64,000 bases of DNA from CAZSNT01 sp964607765 (lineage in GTDB: Bacteria > Verrucomicrobiota > Lentisphaeria > Oligosphaerales > JABHEG01), in assembly GCA_964607765.1 (NCBI GenBank), contig CAZSNT010000038.1, forward strand, positions 1 through 64,000, given 5' to 3'. Position numbers and translations under genes: made by a program. Positions 1 through 9,235 of this stretch are shown in pieces (positions within the stretch are counted from its first letter, which is position 1; every line of letters begins with the position of its first letter). The notes under the pieces are model-generated. The model had not been told where the DNA came from and ran no database searches. It saw nothing but the letters and a program-made list of their open reading frames with translations.

Positions 1-25
1 CTCACGTACGGATCTGTGCGGGGGG

Positions 26-41
26 CGCCGGGCAACCGGCG
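26..41 (-). terminator. GC hairpin just after the lhr stop codon
   Basis: A 6-bp perfect stem (CGCCGG/CCGGCG) closes a GCAA loop, a GNRA-type tetraloop, a few bases downstream of the minus-strand lhr stop. There is no T-run, so it is a possible transcription end or mRNA-stabilising hairpin rather than a canonical intrinsic terminator. The window edge hides what follows. Confidence 0.3.
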
Positions 42-44
42 TCC

Positions 45-3044
45 CTACCGCGTCGACACCGGTGCGGAGTCCGCACAGTCGAGTGCGCCGTTGCGGCACT
101 GCGGAGTCCGCACGGTCAGGCGCGCGCCTTTGCGCGAGTGGAAGAACGCGTCGTGGTACGCGCGCCAGAGCTCCGCGTTGACCAGTCGCATGGGCTCGAC
201 ATCGCAGTCGGGCAGTTCGACAGCCACCAGTCGGCGCGCCTCGAGCAGTGGCGCGAGCGTGGCAACGGCATCGCCTTGCACGATGGCTGACACCGCCTCG
301 AGGCCGGCCGGGATGTCGCCCAGCTCGCGGACCGCCTGGGCCAGTTCATCGGGGGTGCGGGCACGCGTCACTTCGGATTGGCGAAGCAGCCTCTTCTCGA
401 GCCGCACGATAGCGCGTTGATCCAGCAGCTGCGCCATCTGCTCCCTGCTCAGCACTTTCTGCAGAACCTGCCGGTGCAGCCGCAGCAGGTGTGCACGCCG
501 GTCGCGGCCCATCTCGTAGCTGTCACGATAGCTGCCCATGACCAGGAGCGAATGGGCGAACGGCGACGGGGACTCGACGGAGTGGAAGTGCAGCGTGATC
601 TGCCCGGCCGCAAGCTGTTCGAGCAGGTGCGCAACCGCTGCCACATCCAGGTTCTCTTCGAGGTAGCTGCGGTGGATCTCGGTCCAGATCGGGTAATCGC
701 TGTCGCGTCCGACTGCCTCGAACAGCTCCTGGGCGCGGTGGTTCTGCAGCCAGACGGGGACGCGTCTGCCCTGCCGTGTGCGCTCGAGCTGCAGCGCACA
801 CGCCGCAGCGTCGCGGAACGCACTGCCCAGGCCAATGGCTGCCCCGGCGCCGGCACGGGCCCGCGCCGCGACCGTGTCGGCTGTGAGCAGCCCGAGCAGT
901 GTTTCGGCGTTCGGCCGGTGCACGGGCGGCACGCGCGGCTCGCGGAACGTGAGCAACAACAGGTCGTTCGATGCCGTGACCGACCACTGCTGCCCCAGTT
1001 CCCCCTTTGCGGACTCCGCAAGCGCCAGGCCCCAGGTTCGGTTCACGCGTTCGCCGAGCGGGCAGTGCACGATCACGTTGGTTCGGCCCAGTTCGTCCCG
1101 CCACGTCTCCACGAGCAGGTTCTCGTGGTCGGGCACCACACCCACGGCCAGCTGCTGTTCGCGTACGTAGTCACTCACTGCCTTGGCTGCGTTCGGACAG
1201 AGCAGGTACGTGTGCTGCAGCCAATCCGGCAGATCAGCGGCGTCGATGCGGTCGGCGATCTGCCGTCGCAGCTCGCCCACGCGCATCCCGGCCTTGACGG
1301 TTCGGGACTGGATCGGGCCCACCCACCAGGGCACGGTGGGGGTCGAGCCGGGCGCTTCGCTCACGAAGATGCGGTTCTTCTGTACGCCGGCGACTCGCCA
1401 CGAGGTGCTTCCGAGCACGAACACTTCGCCAACTCGGAGCTGATCGTCGGCGAACTCGGACTGTACTTTGCCCACACGCTTCTTGGTGCCTTCTATCACC
1501 ACATCGTACTCGGAGCTCTCCCCGATTGTGCCCACATTCATGGCAGTGACCTGTTTGGCGCGGCGGGTGGGACTGAGTCGATCCTGTGTGCGATCCCACA
1601 TGAGCAGGGCGCGCGGCGGCATGGTCATCTCGAACGCGTGCTCGCCGGCGAGCATCGTGAGCACGCGTTCCCAGTCCCGGTCAGACAGGTTTCGGTAGGG
1701 GTAGGCGCGGCGCAACAGCGCGAGCAGTTCGGGCACGCGCCGTTCCTTCTCAACAACCGCGCCGGCGATCTGCTGCGCGAGCACGTCCAGGCACCCGACG
1801 GGGATGCGCACGTCGTCGATCTGGCCGCTGACCATGGCGCGGCAGACGGCAGCCGCTTCGAGCAGTTCGTCGCGCTCGAACACCAGCACGCGCCCTTTGC
1901 TGGTTGCGTCGAGCAGGTGTCCGGCGCGCCCGACCCGCTGCAGGCCGGTAGCGACCGACTTGGGCGACTCGAGCTGATAGACCAGATCGACCGATCCGAT
2001 GTCGATCCCCAGTTCGAGACTCGTTGTGGCCACCAGCCCGTCGAGCCTGCCGGCTTTCAGGTCGTCCTCGATGGTCAGGCGGCGTTCCTTGGCCACGGAC
2101 CCGTGATGCACGCCGAGCCGGACAGTGTCCTCGTCGAGCTCGGCCAGGCGCAGTGAGGTGCGCTCCGCCTTGTAGCGGCTGTTGCAGAAAATGAGCGTGG
2201 TGGTGTGCTGCCGGACTTCCCGCAGAAGCAGGTCGTAGGCGCTGGCCCACAGTGCGTTGTGCCCGGTCTCGACAAAGTCGGCGAGCGGTGCCATGACCTG
2301 TACGTCAAGCTGCTTGCGCATGCCGGCATCCACCACGGTGCAGGGACGCTGTTCGCCACTGTCGTCGAAGCCGACCAGGAAGGCTGCGATCTCCGCAAGC
2401 GGGCTGAGTGTGGCGGAGCAGCCGATTCGCTGCGGCGGCGTGGCCAGGCGCGCCTCGAGCCGCTCCAGGCTGACAGCCAGGTGTGCACCGCGCTTGTCGC
2501 AGCACAGCGCATGCACTTCGTCGACGATCACGGTGTGGATCTTCTCCAGGGCAGGAGCAATCTGCCGGCTTTGGAGCAGCAGGTACAGGGACTCGGGCGT
2601 GGTGATCAGGATGTGCGGCGGTGTGCGGGCCATACGGGCGCGCTCGCTCTGGGGCGTGTCGCCTGTGCGTATGCCGATGCGTATCTCGGGCAGATCCCCG
2701 TCCGCGTTCGCCCGGACCCCCGCGAGCGGTTCGGTCAGGTTCCTGTGGATGTCATTGCCCAGCGCCTTGAGCGGCGTGATGTAGAGCACATGAATGGCAG
2801 CGGTGAGCTGGCCGTTCCGGGCGCGGCGGAACAGGTCGTCGATAGCGCAGAGAAAGGCAGCCAGGGTCTTGCCGGAGCCGGTCGGGGCCAGCAACAGCAT
2901 GTTCTCGCGCCGCCGGATGACGGGCCACGCGGCGAGTTGCGCAGGTGACGGGCCGGCGAACGTGTCCCGGAACCAGGAGGCCACGGCGGGCTGGAAGGCG
3001 GTCAGACCGTTGTCCGCTGCCATGTTGGTTTGGGCGGAGGGCAT
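45..3044 (-). CDS. lhr: Lhr-family ATP-dependent helicase
   Basis: Superfamily 2 helicase of the Lhr (large helicase-related) family, 3'-5' nucleic-acid translocases linked to DNA repair; acts in the cytoplasm. Counting from the ATG at 3044, Walker A APTGSGKT is at residues 53-60 and the DEVH Walker B box at 175-178. The SAT motif (CSATLSPL), the TSLELGIDIG segment and the QRVGRAGH motif VI follow in order. The roughly 550 residues after the two RecA-like domains fit the Lhr winged-helix/beta-barrel core. At about 1000 residues it resembles the Lhr core rather than the 1500-residue long form. The frame stays open to a TTG at 3086, and ATGs exist at 3044 and 3023; none has a strong Shine-Dalgarno sequence, so the start is uncertain. 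The extreme C-terminus is encoded by palindromic repeat sequence and may not be native. A 55-bp repeat array begins directly upstream. Confidence 0.93.
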   Translation of the reverse strand: MPSAQTNMAADNGLTAFQPAVASWFRDTFAGPSPAQLAAWPVIRRRENMLLLAPTGSGKTLAAFLCAIDDLFRRARNGQLTAAIHVLYITPLKALGNDIHRNLTEPLAGVRANADGDLPEIRIGIRTGDTPQSERARMARTPPHILITTPESLYLLLQSRQIAPALEKIHTVIVDEVHALCCDKRGAHLAVSLERLEARLATPPQRIGCSATLSPLAEIAAFLVGFDDSGEQRPCTVVDAGMRKQLDVQVMAPLADFVETGHNALWASAYDLLLREVRQHTTTLIFCNSRYKAERTSLRLAELDEDTVRLGVHHGSVAKERRLTIEDDLKAGRLDGLVATTSLELGIDIGSVDLVYQLESPKSVATGLQRVGRAGHLLDATSKGRVLVFERDELLEAAAVCRAMVSGQIDDVRIPVGCLDVLAQQIAGAVVEKERRVPELLALLRRAYPYRNLSDRDWERVLTMLAGEHAFEMTMPPRALLMWDRTQDRLSPTRRAKQVTAMNVGTIGESSEYDVVIEGTKKRVGKVQSEFADDQLRVGEVFVLGSTSWRVAGVQKNRIFVSEAPGSTPTVPWWVGPIQSRTVKAGMRVGELRRQIADRIDAADLPDWLQHTYLLCPNAAKAVSDYVREQQLAVGVVPDHENLLVETWRDELGRTNVIVHCPLGERVNRTWGLALAESAKGELGQQWSVTASNDLLLLTFREPRVPPVHRPNAETLLGLLTADTVAARARAGAGAAIGLGSAFRDAAACALQLERTRQGRRVPVWLQNHRAQELFEAVGRDSDYPIWTEIHRSYLEENLDVAAVAHLLEQLAAGQITLHFHSVESPSPFAHSLLVMGSYRDSYEMGRDRRAHLLRLHRQVLQKVLSREQMAQLLDQRAIVRLEKRLLRQSEVTRARTPDELAQAVRELGDIPAGLEAVSAIVQGDAVATLAPLLEARRLVAVELPDCDVEPMRLVNAELWRAYHDAFFHSRKGARLTVRTPQCRNGALDCADSAPVSTR
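63..112. repeat. Two copies of palindrome TGCGGAGTCCGCA
   Basis: Exact copies lie at 63-75 and 100-112, inside the last codons of lhr, and encode part of its C-terminal tail. The same 13-bp palindrome, with central G or C, recurs at 1008-1020, 42871-42883 and 45605-45617. All five copies are inside coding sequence. Confidence 0.7.
1008..1020. repeat. Palindrome TGCGGACTCCGCA within lhr
   Basis: Third copy of the 13-bp palindrome, here extended to 15 bp by flanking T and A. It lies inside the lhr coding region. Confidence 0.6.
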
Positions 3045-3092
3045 CGCGTGCCGGTTCCGAGGGTTGAGGTCGATATCGGAGGCCAACGGTCA

Positions 3093-3355
3093 ATGGTCGG
3101 ATCTGATTCACCCACGACTCGAGGTCGTGGGGGTCTGTCCACCGCGCATGGTCAGATCTGATTCACCCACGACTCGAGGTCGTGGGGGTCTGTCCGCCGC
3201 GCATGGTCAGATCTGATTCACCCACGACTCGAGGTCGTGGGGGTCTGTCCGCCGCACATGGTCTGATCTGATTCACCCACGACTCGAGGTCGTGGGGGTC
3301 TGTCCGCCGCACATGGTCTGATCTGATTCAGCCACGACTCGAGGTCGTGGGGGTC
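3093..3355. repeat. Tandem array of five 55-bp hairpin repeats
   Basis: Units start at 3093, 3148, 3203, 3258 and 3313, an exact 55-bp period with only a few substitutions. Each unit holds a perfect hairpin, CCCACGAC then TCGAG then GTCGTGGG (8-bp stem, 5-nt loop); the last copy has one stem mismatch. Adjacent hairpins are near identical and there are no unique spacers, so this is not CRISPR. The hairpin core is shared with single or double elements near 10.1, 56.2 and 58.4 kb. The array separates the start of lhr from the 3' end of the Hsp20 gene. Confidence 0.9.
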
Positions 3356-3423
3356 CGGTAGGCACAATGTGGCGCCTGAAGCGCGCATGTCCAAACGTCC
3401 CTCGACCCTCGCCAAAGCGTGCG

Positions 3424-3464
3424 GGAGCCCCGGGGGGATCGTGACAATCCCGCACCGGGGCTCC
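3424..3464 (-). terminator. Long hairpin downstream of Hsp20
   Basis: A 10-bp perfect outer stem (GGAGCCCCGG at 3424-3433, CCGGGGCTCC at 3455-3464) encloses a second GGGAT/ATCCC pairing. It lies 37 bp after the Hsp20 stop codon on the minus strand. There is no clear T-run, so the terminator role is inferred from position and stability. Confidence 0.5.
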
Positions 3465-3500
3465 TGCGTGTCGTGTGCCGCTCGCGGTGGGCTGACGCTG

Positions 3501-3950
3501 TCAGCCCGCTTTGACCGTGATTTTCTTGGGCTTGTCTGCGTCGCGTCGCGGTACGGTGAGATGGAGAACGCCGTGCCGGTACTCCGCCGTGACGTTCTCG
3601 CCGTCAACGTGGAACGGCAGCGTGAACGCCCTGACGAACGTCCCGAAGCCCCGTTCCTGACGCAGGTAGCTCTCGCCATCGGCCAGCTCCTCCGTCTCCC
3701 GCGTGCCGCGGATGGTGACGGTGTCGTTGCTGACCGTCACTTCGATCGCATCCGGCTCGACACCCGGCAGCTCAGCGGTCAACAGCACGCTGTCCTCACC
3801 GGCCCGGACGTCCACCACAGGCGAGATGTCGTCCGTGGTGTCTCCGATGCAGCGCACCGGCTCGAACAGCCGACTCATGTGACGCTGCAGTCGCTCCATG
3901 TCATCCCACACAGTTCTGCGCCTCGTTGTTGTTGGTAGTGTCCACACCAT
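3501..3950 (-). CDS. hsp20: Hsp20/alpha-crystallin small heat shock protein
   Basis: ATP-independent holdase chaperone that binds unfolding cytoplasmic proteins. The product is 149 residues, normal for the family. The alpha-crystallin domain spans about residues 43-140, with the typical AELPGVEPDAIEVTV strand pair, the RGFGTFVRAFTLP segment and the GVLHLTVPR signature near the C-terminus. The IxI-like tail is PKKITVKAG. The ATG at 3950 is chosen because GAAAGGAGG lies just upstream, an excellent Shine-Dalgarno sequence. The frame runs open much further upstream, but that stretch has no family similarity and is rejected. It is transcribed away from the cupin gene across a 389-bp gap. No clear CIRCE operator was seen. 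Confidence 0.95.
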   Translation of the reverse strand: MVWTLPTTTRRRTVWDDMERLQRHMSRLFEPVRCIGDTTDDISPVVDVRAGEDSVLLTAELPGVEPDAIEVTVSNDTVTIRGTRETEELADGESYLRQERGFGTFVRAFTLPFHVDGENVTAEYRHGVLHLTVPRRDADKPKKITVKAG

Positions 3951-4339
3951 CTGGATCGCCTCCTTTCGGGGTCTCTGTTCTGCCTTCCGTCTCTTTCCTG
4001 CCGGTGGCTCGGGATTCTCCCGAATCGAGCTCTGCTGTCCGGCTTGTTCCTTTCGCCTCACTCTATTGCATACACCATGCCAACCGACTTCTCTCAGTGT
4101 GGCTGGATGCATGTAAACTGCGTGTACAGAGCTTGTTGCAAGAGTTCCTGGCGGCCATTCACAGGCCTGCAGTTGTCGAGGATGTGAGCCAAAATGGCAC
4201 AGTGTGGGGCGATGTGACCTGGCCTGGGACACCGTGCGCGAGCCGCCGGCGGGAGTGTGTGCCGGTCGCGCACAGATGGGGTTGCGCGTGGGCCAATGCA
4301 TGGCACGTTGATGGGCGCAGGGCTTCGCGACCAGGGCAC
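3951..4339. other. Divergent intergenic region, Hsp20/cupin
   Basis: This 389-bp stretch must carry the Hsp20 promoter (minus) and probably the start of the cupin/glycosidase operon (plus). It is more AT-rich near 4060-4140. I could not pick a convincing -35/-10 pair or an operator. Frames open across it are extensions of the flanking genes and look non-coding. Confidence 0.5.
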
Positions 4340-4738
4340 ATGAGCGGGAGGCAGTTGACAGTGAGCGGAACGACATTTCTGATCGAGCGCCAGGCCATGG
4401 CGCACCGTGAGGTACAGCGCTGCCATGATGGGGAAGGTCCGATGGGCGCCACGTTCGTCCTTGGCGGCAAGCAGTTCGAAGGGCGGTGCATTCGTTTCCT
4501 CCACGACAACATCCTCCCGCCCGGGTCGAGTATCGGCTATCATCGGCACGATTCCGGGGAGGAGTACTATCTGGTTCTCTCGGGACACGGCACGATGCAG
4601 CTGGACGGCGAGGAGTACCCGATCGGCCCCGGCGATATCTCTGCGGTGTTTGCGGGCGGATCACACGGCCTGATCAACGACGGCGACGAGGACATGCGCC
4701 TGATCGTGTTCTTCGCGGCTGTGGCTGAGCAGGGATAG
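4340..4738 (+). CDS. Small cupin-domain protein
   Basis: Single-domain cupin beta-barrel of about 132 residues; such proteins bind a metal and often act on, or sense, sugars. Motif 1 is visible as PPGSSIGYHRHDSGEEYYLVLSG (metal ligands H, H, E), and motif 2 as PGDISAVFAGGSHGLINDG with the fourth ligand H. The ATG at 4340 is used. In-frame GTG 4361, which follows GGGAGG, is an equally good start, and ATG 4397 would still keep the whole cupin. It precedes the large secreted glycosidase by 24 bp and probably shares its transcript. Substrate unknown; an isomerase, epimerase or sensor role in the same carbohydrate pathway is only inferred. Confidence 0.85.
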   Translation: MSGRQLTVSGTTFLIERQAMAHREVQRCHDGEGPMGATFVLGGKQFEGRCIRFLHDNILPPGSSIGYHRHDSGEEYYLVLSGHGTMQLDGEEYPIGPGDISAVFAGGSHGLINDGDEDMRLIVFFAAVAEQG

Positions 4739-4762
4739 ACGCCCCCCCACGATGACGGGAGA

Positions 4763-7700
4763 ATGCAATTGACCAGATCAGTCTGCGGCGTTGTTGGCGT
4801 GTGCTTGGCAGTGGCGTGCTGCATTGGTGTCTCGGCGCAGTCTGTGGACGGTGCCGAGCGGCGGTTGATGTACAGCATCGAGTGTCTGAATAATGCGCAG
4901 AGCGGCACGTTGGTTCAGCCGGGGGCGAACGACACGGCGCACGCTTTCCGGCTCGTGCACACGCTCGGGGACTGGGCGCGGTTCAACTGGCCGCGATTCG
5001 TGCCCGAGGCCGGTCTTGGGACGGTCCGGTTCCAGGCGCGCGCGGACGCCGCGGCTCCGGCCCGGATTGTCGTTCGACTGCTGCACCGAGACGGCACGGA
5101 GTGGGCAAGCGAATGGCAGGTCCTGACTCCTGACTGGCAGGCATACCGGCTGTCGGCGCATGACTTCCGGCTGTACCGGGGCGGCGACGCCGACACCACG
5201 CCGCCGCTGATGATGGCTGACGCTGTGCAGTTCCAGATCGTGCCGGACAGCAGGGGCGAGGGTGAGGGTGCGTTTTGCGTTGACGAGATCCGGTTCCTGC
5301 CAGGCGGGCCGGTGTTCGCGGGGGAGGAGTCGGAGCAGGAACTTGTCCCCGATGCGGCCACGCAGGAATTCGAGCGGCTCCGGGATCTGCTGCTGCGCTG
5401 GCGCCTGGAGGAGCAGCGTTTGCAGCAGCAGGTCCCGACACTTAACGCCTGGCTGTCCCAACTGCGCAGGTTTCGGCGTGCCGGCTCCGGGCCGGACCAA
5501 CGGGCTGCGGCTGAGGCGGCGCTGTCGTCCGGCGGCTTGCCGTGGTTGGCACTGCGGTCGGGTGTTCAGCCTTCGGTCGAAGCCGGGGAGAAGGGCGCCG
5601 CGCTGACCCGTGAGGAATACGACGCGTGCCTCCGGGCAGTGAGCGCGCGTCCGGAGGAGGACGTCACGGCGGGATTCCGGGGCGTCGAGGTCTCTGCCGA
5701 TCAGCTCTACGATGCATCCGTGCAGGCAGATCCGGTCCTTGTTGATGCGGGGGGGGGCGCTCCCGTGCTGCGCCACACGCTGCGGTTCACCGAGGCCGAG
5801 ACGCGACAGACACTTTTCACGCACATCGAGTTGCCTGAGACGGTGAGCGTGGCGGGCCACACGGTCGTGCTCGACATGCGCTCGGACGTGGGTGAGCTGA
5901 ACGAGCGCTACCCGCTGCTGCTGCGAGTGTGGACGCGCGACGGGAGCGGCCGTGAGTCCTGGGCTGACCTGGCGCCGTCCGTACGCCCGGATCGCGAATG
6001 GCGCCGGGTTGCGTTCGATCCGTCCGGGCCCGTGCGGGGCGTGCGATTCACCCCAACACAGTGTTACCGGCTCAGCCTGCGCTACGAGAATCGGCCGGGC
6101 ACGGGCGGGCAGACGTTCTCCACGGACATCCGTGGTGTCAGTCTGGGGCATCCGCCACCCATGGCTGTGGCGCGTCGTGAGTTTCTGTCGGCGCAGTCGG
6201 AAGCCGTTCGGGAGGCACGCATCGTCGCCTACAGGATTCGCGATCAGATAGCTGTCGAGGAGCGCCAGCTGCGCGGCGTGCCGGCGCTGTGGCGCGCGTA
6301 CGTGAGCAGCTTCTGGCAACCGCTCGAGCGCGGGAACAGTGTCGGGGTGCCCGCGCGCAGTCGTCTGCCCGCGACGTTCCCGGTGCGGTTGCCGCGGCTG
6401 TCTCTGGCGCCGCGGCTGTCCCGAGCAGCCGGCTTGGCCGTGTTGCGCGTGTCGCTGCTGCGGCCTCTGGCTCAGGGCGACGAGTTCGAGGCGGAACTGC
6501 GGGGACCGGCCGGGAAGCTCGTCAGTGTTGGGAAGGCCGCGACGAATGTCGTCGAGCTGCCGATCCCCGACGCGGCGCTCTGGGCACCGCGAATTCCGCA
6601 CCACTACGCTCTGCGTGCGGGCGTGTTGCGTCAGGGCGCGCTGGTTGCGGGGCTGGAGCGCCGCGTTGCGCTGCGTACGGTGGGGCTGGCGCCGACTGTG
6701 GTGAACCCGACGCTGCGGCACGTGCGTCGGCCGGGCGACCCGGACTGGTCTCTGCTCTGGAACGGACTGCCGCGGTTCCCGCGCGTGGCTTGTTACCACT
6801 GGCCGGACAGGGAGGAGACCGCGCAGGACGCGGTGCGCATGTTCGCCGATCTGTGGGTGGACGGCATTCGACGCTACGGCTTGTCGCACCGGCCGCGGAC
6901 GTGGGAGCTGTGTGAGAGGTTGGGGGTGGGGCAGTTCGCGTCGTTGGCGCCTCGGTACGGCGTGGTTCGCAGTGGCCTGGACCTGCGGCCGCTGGCGCGC
7001 GACTACCGCATGTTCTGTGACGGCATTCGCCACGAGGCCGACCGTGCTCTTCAGATGATGGTGCAGGTTGGCAATGAGGTGGAATTGTCCATGTGGGGTG
7101 CGGACCTGGCGGAAGCGCTGCCGGACGGGCTGTACCATCCGCTGGACGTTGTTGCCGAAGGGGTGAAGCGTGACCTGCAGCCGTCGGCGCCTGTCATGTA
7201 CGTGCGCGCCGGTTCGTTCCGCAGAGTGCCGCCGCTGCCGCACGAGGATGTGTGCGGCGTGAACCAGTACACGGGCCGTTACGGCGGGCGCACGGACGAG
7301 GTGGATCAGAATCTGGCCGAGTTGGCGCGGGCGGGGCAGTTGGCCGGCCGGCCGATCATGATCACCGAGTGGAACGGTCCGAAATACTCCTGGGCCACAC
7401 GCGGGATCGGGGGCGTAAGTCGGCGTGGGGCGGCGTACTACCTGGAGCGCTACTACCGCGCCATGGTCAACACACCGGGCATTGTCGGGTCGAGCGAGTT
7501 CACGCTTAACTGGATCATTGCGCCGTTCGAGGATCTGACCAATCAGACGCGTGAGGAGGCGTGGCGGGACCGACCGAAACACTCGAAGTTCGGCGGCGGG
7601 TATACAGCGGACCACATCCCGGAGATGAGCCCGGCCGATGCGGTCCGCGGTCCGTGTTACCGGTCGACCCAGGCATACCAGAGCCCGATCTACACGATCG

Positions 7701-9217
7701 TGAACAGCCCGGGCGACGTCGAATTGCGTGCCACGCCGTCCGTGACGCGAGCCGCGGTCGCCGCGCTGGTCGAGCCGTTGACGCAACTCGGCAAGCGTGT
7801 TCGGCTCGGCGCCGCGAATGACAAGAACCTGAACACGCTGCCGGATACGCACGTTCTGGTCCTGGCACACCCGGCCGACACCTGCTCGACGATGGACGCG
7901 TTGTTCCAGCGGGGCATTGTGGAGGCATGTCCGGGAAACGTAGGGCCGGGGCCCGAGCCCATCATTCAGCGCCGTGTGCACCCGTTGGCACCGGACCGGC
8001 TGCTGGTGACGCTTGCCGCACCGACCGCCGCCGCGTTCCAGCGTGGCGTGGAGCGTCTGCAGGGCGCGGCCGACGCGTTGCTCGAGCTGCGTGAGCTGGA
8101 GGGTGCGATGACACGGGTTGCTGCGTTTGTCGACCCGGCGCTCGTTTCGACGTATGAGCGCTACATCCTGGAGTTCGCCGCACGCGGCTACCTGCATGCC
8201 GGCGACGACACGCGCACTGAACTGGACCCGGCCGAGTTCGTGGGCGCGGACGGCCAGCGGCTGCCGGCGTGGGACAATCTGGGTGCGGTCATCCTCGACG
8301 TTTCCCGAACGTTGTCTTCCGAGGAACTGATGCTGATGGATCAGTTCCTGGCACGCGGGTGCAACGTTGTGATAACGCATCCGTGCTACCTGGCCAACCC
8401 GGCGCTGCAGGAGCGTCTCGCTGCGGAGTTCGCAGCCGAGCACGGCCTGGAGGAGAGTTTCCGGCTGGACGCATCGGTCCGCGGCCCCCTGCCCGTACAC
8501 GACCTGGGCGGGGCGGATCTGGCAGCGGTCGGCCGATTTCGACCGGGTGATCGTGATGCTGCCGCGCTGCGCGTCCACGCCATGCGCGCGGTCAGCGGCC
8601 AGCCGCTGGCCTGGACGGCGGACGGTGCGCCGGTCGCTGCGTGCTGGGAGCTGGGGGGCGGCCGTGTCATCCTGCTGGGGGCGGCGTGCGGCGCAGCTGC
8701 GAAGCTGCACTGCCGCGTGACGCAGTCCGGTCAGACACATCACCTGTACGATCGCGACACGGCGTGCGGCCTGGAACGGCTGACGCGCGTGTTGATCAAC
8801 TGCTGCCGGTTGGGCGTGCCGCGGCGGCGGCTTCGGCCGCGACTGTACCTGCACATCGACCCGGATTCGACCCTCGTTGGACCGGGGCAGGGCACCACTG
8901 TGCGCGTCAGTTTGGTCGGTGTGGAAGGGAATGCGACAGCTGGGCAGTTGCGGGCGCGTTCGCGGTTGGTTGTGGACGGGCGCGGGCAGGCGAGCACGCC
9001 CTACCGAACGCTCGAGGCGTCCGGGCCGGGGCAGTACGCGATACAGTGCGGGATACCCGGGCGGCCTGAGCGGGCCGGCTCACCCACGGTGAACGTGGTC
9101 ACTCCGGGTGCAGTCCCGGAGTCGGCCGGTGACGTGCTCTTGAGCCTGCAGTTCAAGGCCCACGCCCCCGGCCACATTCCGGCAGACGGCGCGGTTGCGT
9201 TGGTGTTGGATCGGTAG
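4763..9217 (+). CDS. Large secreted glycoside hydrolase-like protein (clan A)
   Basis: A 1484-residue exported protein. Residues 1-25 form a signal peptide ending VSA|Q. Residues about 35-180 and 300-470 look like carbohydrate-binding beta-sandwiches. Residues about 540-660 resemble the immunoglobulin-like domain that precedes a GH2 barrel. The catalytic TIM barrel spans about 670-950, with GNEV (Asn771-Glu772, candidate acid/base) and ITEWNG (Glu869, candidate nucleophile), the GH2/GH5 clan A pattern. Residues about 960-1350 look like an alpha/beta, glutamine-amidotransferase-like domain as in multidomain beta-galactosidases, and the tail is beta-rich. It sits 24 bp after the cupin and 18 bp before a sugar isomerase, so periplasmic or surface cleavage of a glycan is likely. 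Substrate and exact GH family cannot be assigned by eye. Confidence 0.8.
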   Translation: MQLTRSVCGVVGVCLAVACCIGVSAQSVDGAERRLMYSIECLNNAQSGTLVQPGANDTAHAFRLVHTLGDWARFNWPRFVPEAGLGTVRFQARADAAAPARIVVRLLHRDGTEWASEWQVLTPDWQAYRLSAHDFRLYRGGDADTTPPLMMADAVQFQIVPDSRGEGEGAFCVDEIRFLPGGPVFAGEESEQELVPDAATQEFERLRDLLLRWRLEEQRLQQQVPTLNAWLSQLRRFRRAGSGPDQRAAAEAALSSGGLPWLALRSGVQPSVEAGEKGAALTREEYDACLRAVSARPEEDVTAGFRGVEVSADQLYDASVQADPVLVDAGGGAPVLRHTLRFTEAETRQTLFTHIELPETVSVAGHTVVLDMRSDVGELNERYPLLLRVWTRDGSGRESWADLAPSVRPDREWRRVAFDPSGPVRGVRFTPTQCYRLSLRYENRPGTGGQTFSTDIRGVSLGHPPPMAVARREFLSAQSEAVREARIVAYRIRDQIAVEERQLRGVPALWRAYVSSFWQPLERGNSVGVPARSRLPATFPVRLPRLSLAPRLSRAAGLAVLRVSLLRPLAQGDEFEAELRGPAGKLVSVGKAATNVVELPIPDAALWAPRIPHHYALRAGVLRQGALVAGLERRVALRTVGLAPTVVNPTLRHVRRPGDPDWSLLWNGLPRFPRVACYHWPDREETAQDAVRMFADLWVDGIRRYGLSHRPRTWELCERLGVGQFASLAPRYGVVRSGLDLRPLARDYRMFCDGIRHEADRALQMMVQVGNEVELSMWGADLAEALPDGLYHPLDVVAEGVKRDLQPSAPVMYVRAGSFRRVPPLPHEDVCGVNQYTGRYGGRTDEVDQNLAELARAGQLAGRPIMITEWNGPKYSWATRGIGGVSRRGAAYYLERYYRAMVNTPGIVGSSEFTLNWIIAPFEDLTNQTREEAWRDRPKHSKFGGGYTADHIPEMSPADAVRGPCYRSTQAYQSPIYTIVNSPGDVELRATPSVTRAAVAALVEPLTQLGKRVRLGAANDKNLNTLPDTHVLVLAHPADTCSTMDALFQRGIVEACPGNVGPGPEPIIQRRVHPLAPDRLLVTLAAPTAAAFQRGVERLQGAADALLELRELEGAMTRVAAFVDPALVSTYERYILEFAARGYLHAGDDTRTELDPAEFVGADGQRLPAWDNLGAVILDVSRTLSSEELMLMDQFLARGCNVVITHPCYLANPALQERLAAEFAAEHGLEESFRLDASVRGPLPVHDLGGADLAAVGRFRPGDRDAAALRVHAMRAVSGQPLAWTADGAPVAACWELGGGRVILLGAACGAAAKLHCRVTQSGQTHHLYDRDTACGLERLTRVLINCCRLGVPRRRLRPRLYLHIDPDSTLVGPGQGTTVRVSLVGVEGNATAGQLRARSRLVVDGRGQASTPYRTLEASGPGQYAIQCGIPGRPERAGSPTVNVVTPGAVPESAGDVLLSLQFKAHAPGHIPADGAVALVLDR

Positions 9218-9235
9218 TTACCGGGGAGAGAGTCG

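Noticed and set aside
3093..3355. CRISPR array
   Set aside because: Repeats are contiguous 55-bp units with no variable spacers and no cas genes nearby.
3951..4664. Upstream extension of the Hsp20 frame to 387 codons
   Set aside because: No homology before the ATG at 3950, which has a strong Shine-Dalgarno; the extension overlaps the cupin gene.
5748..5760. Possible frameshift at a long G run in the glycosidase gene
   Set aside because: The frame remains open and motif-bearing on both sides, so the run length appears correct.
4778..8854. 1358-codon open frame on the minus strand
   Set aside because: Antisense to the secreted glycosidase; Arg/Gln/Pro-rich with no motif. A by-product of high GC and codon bias.
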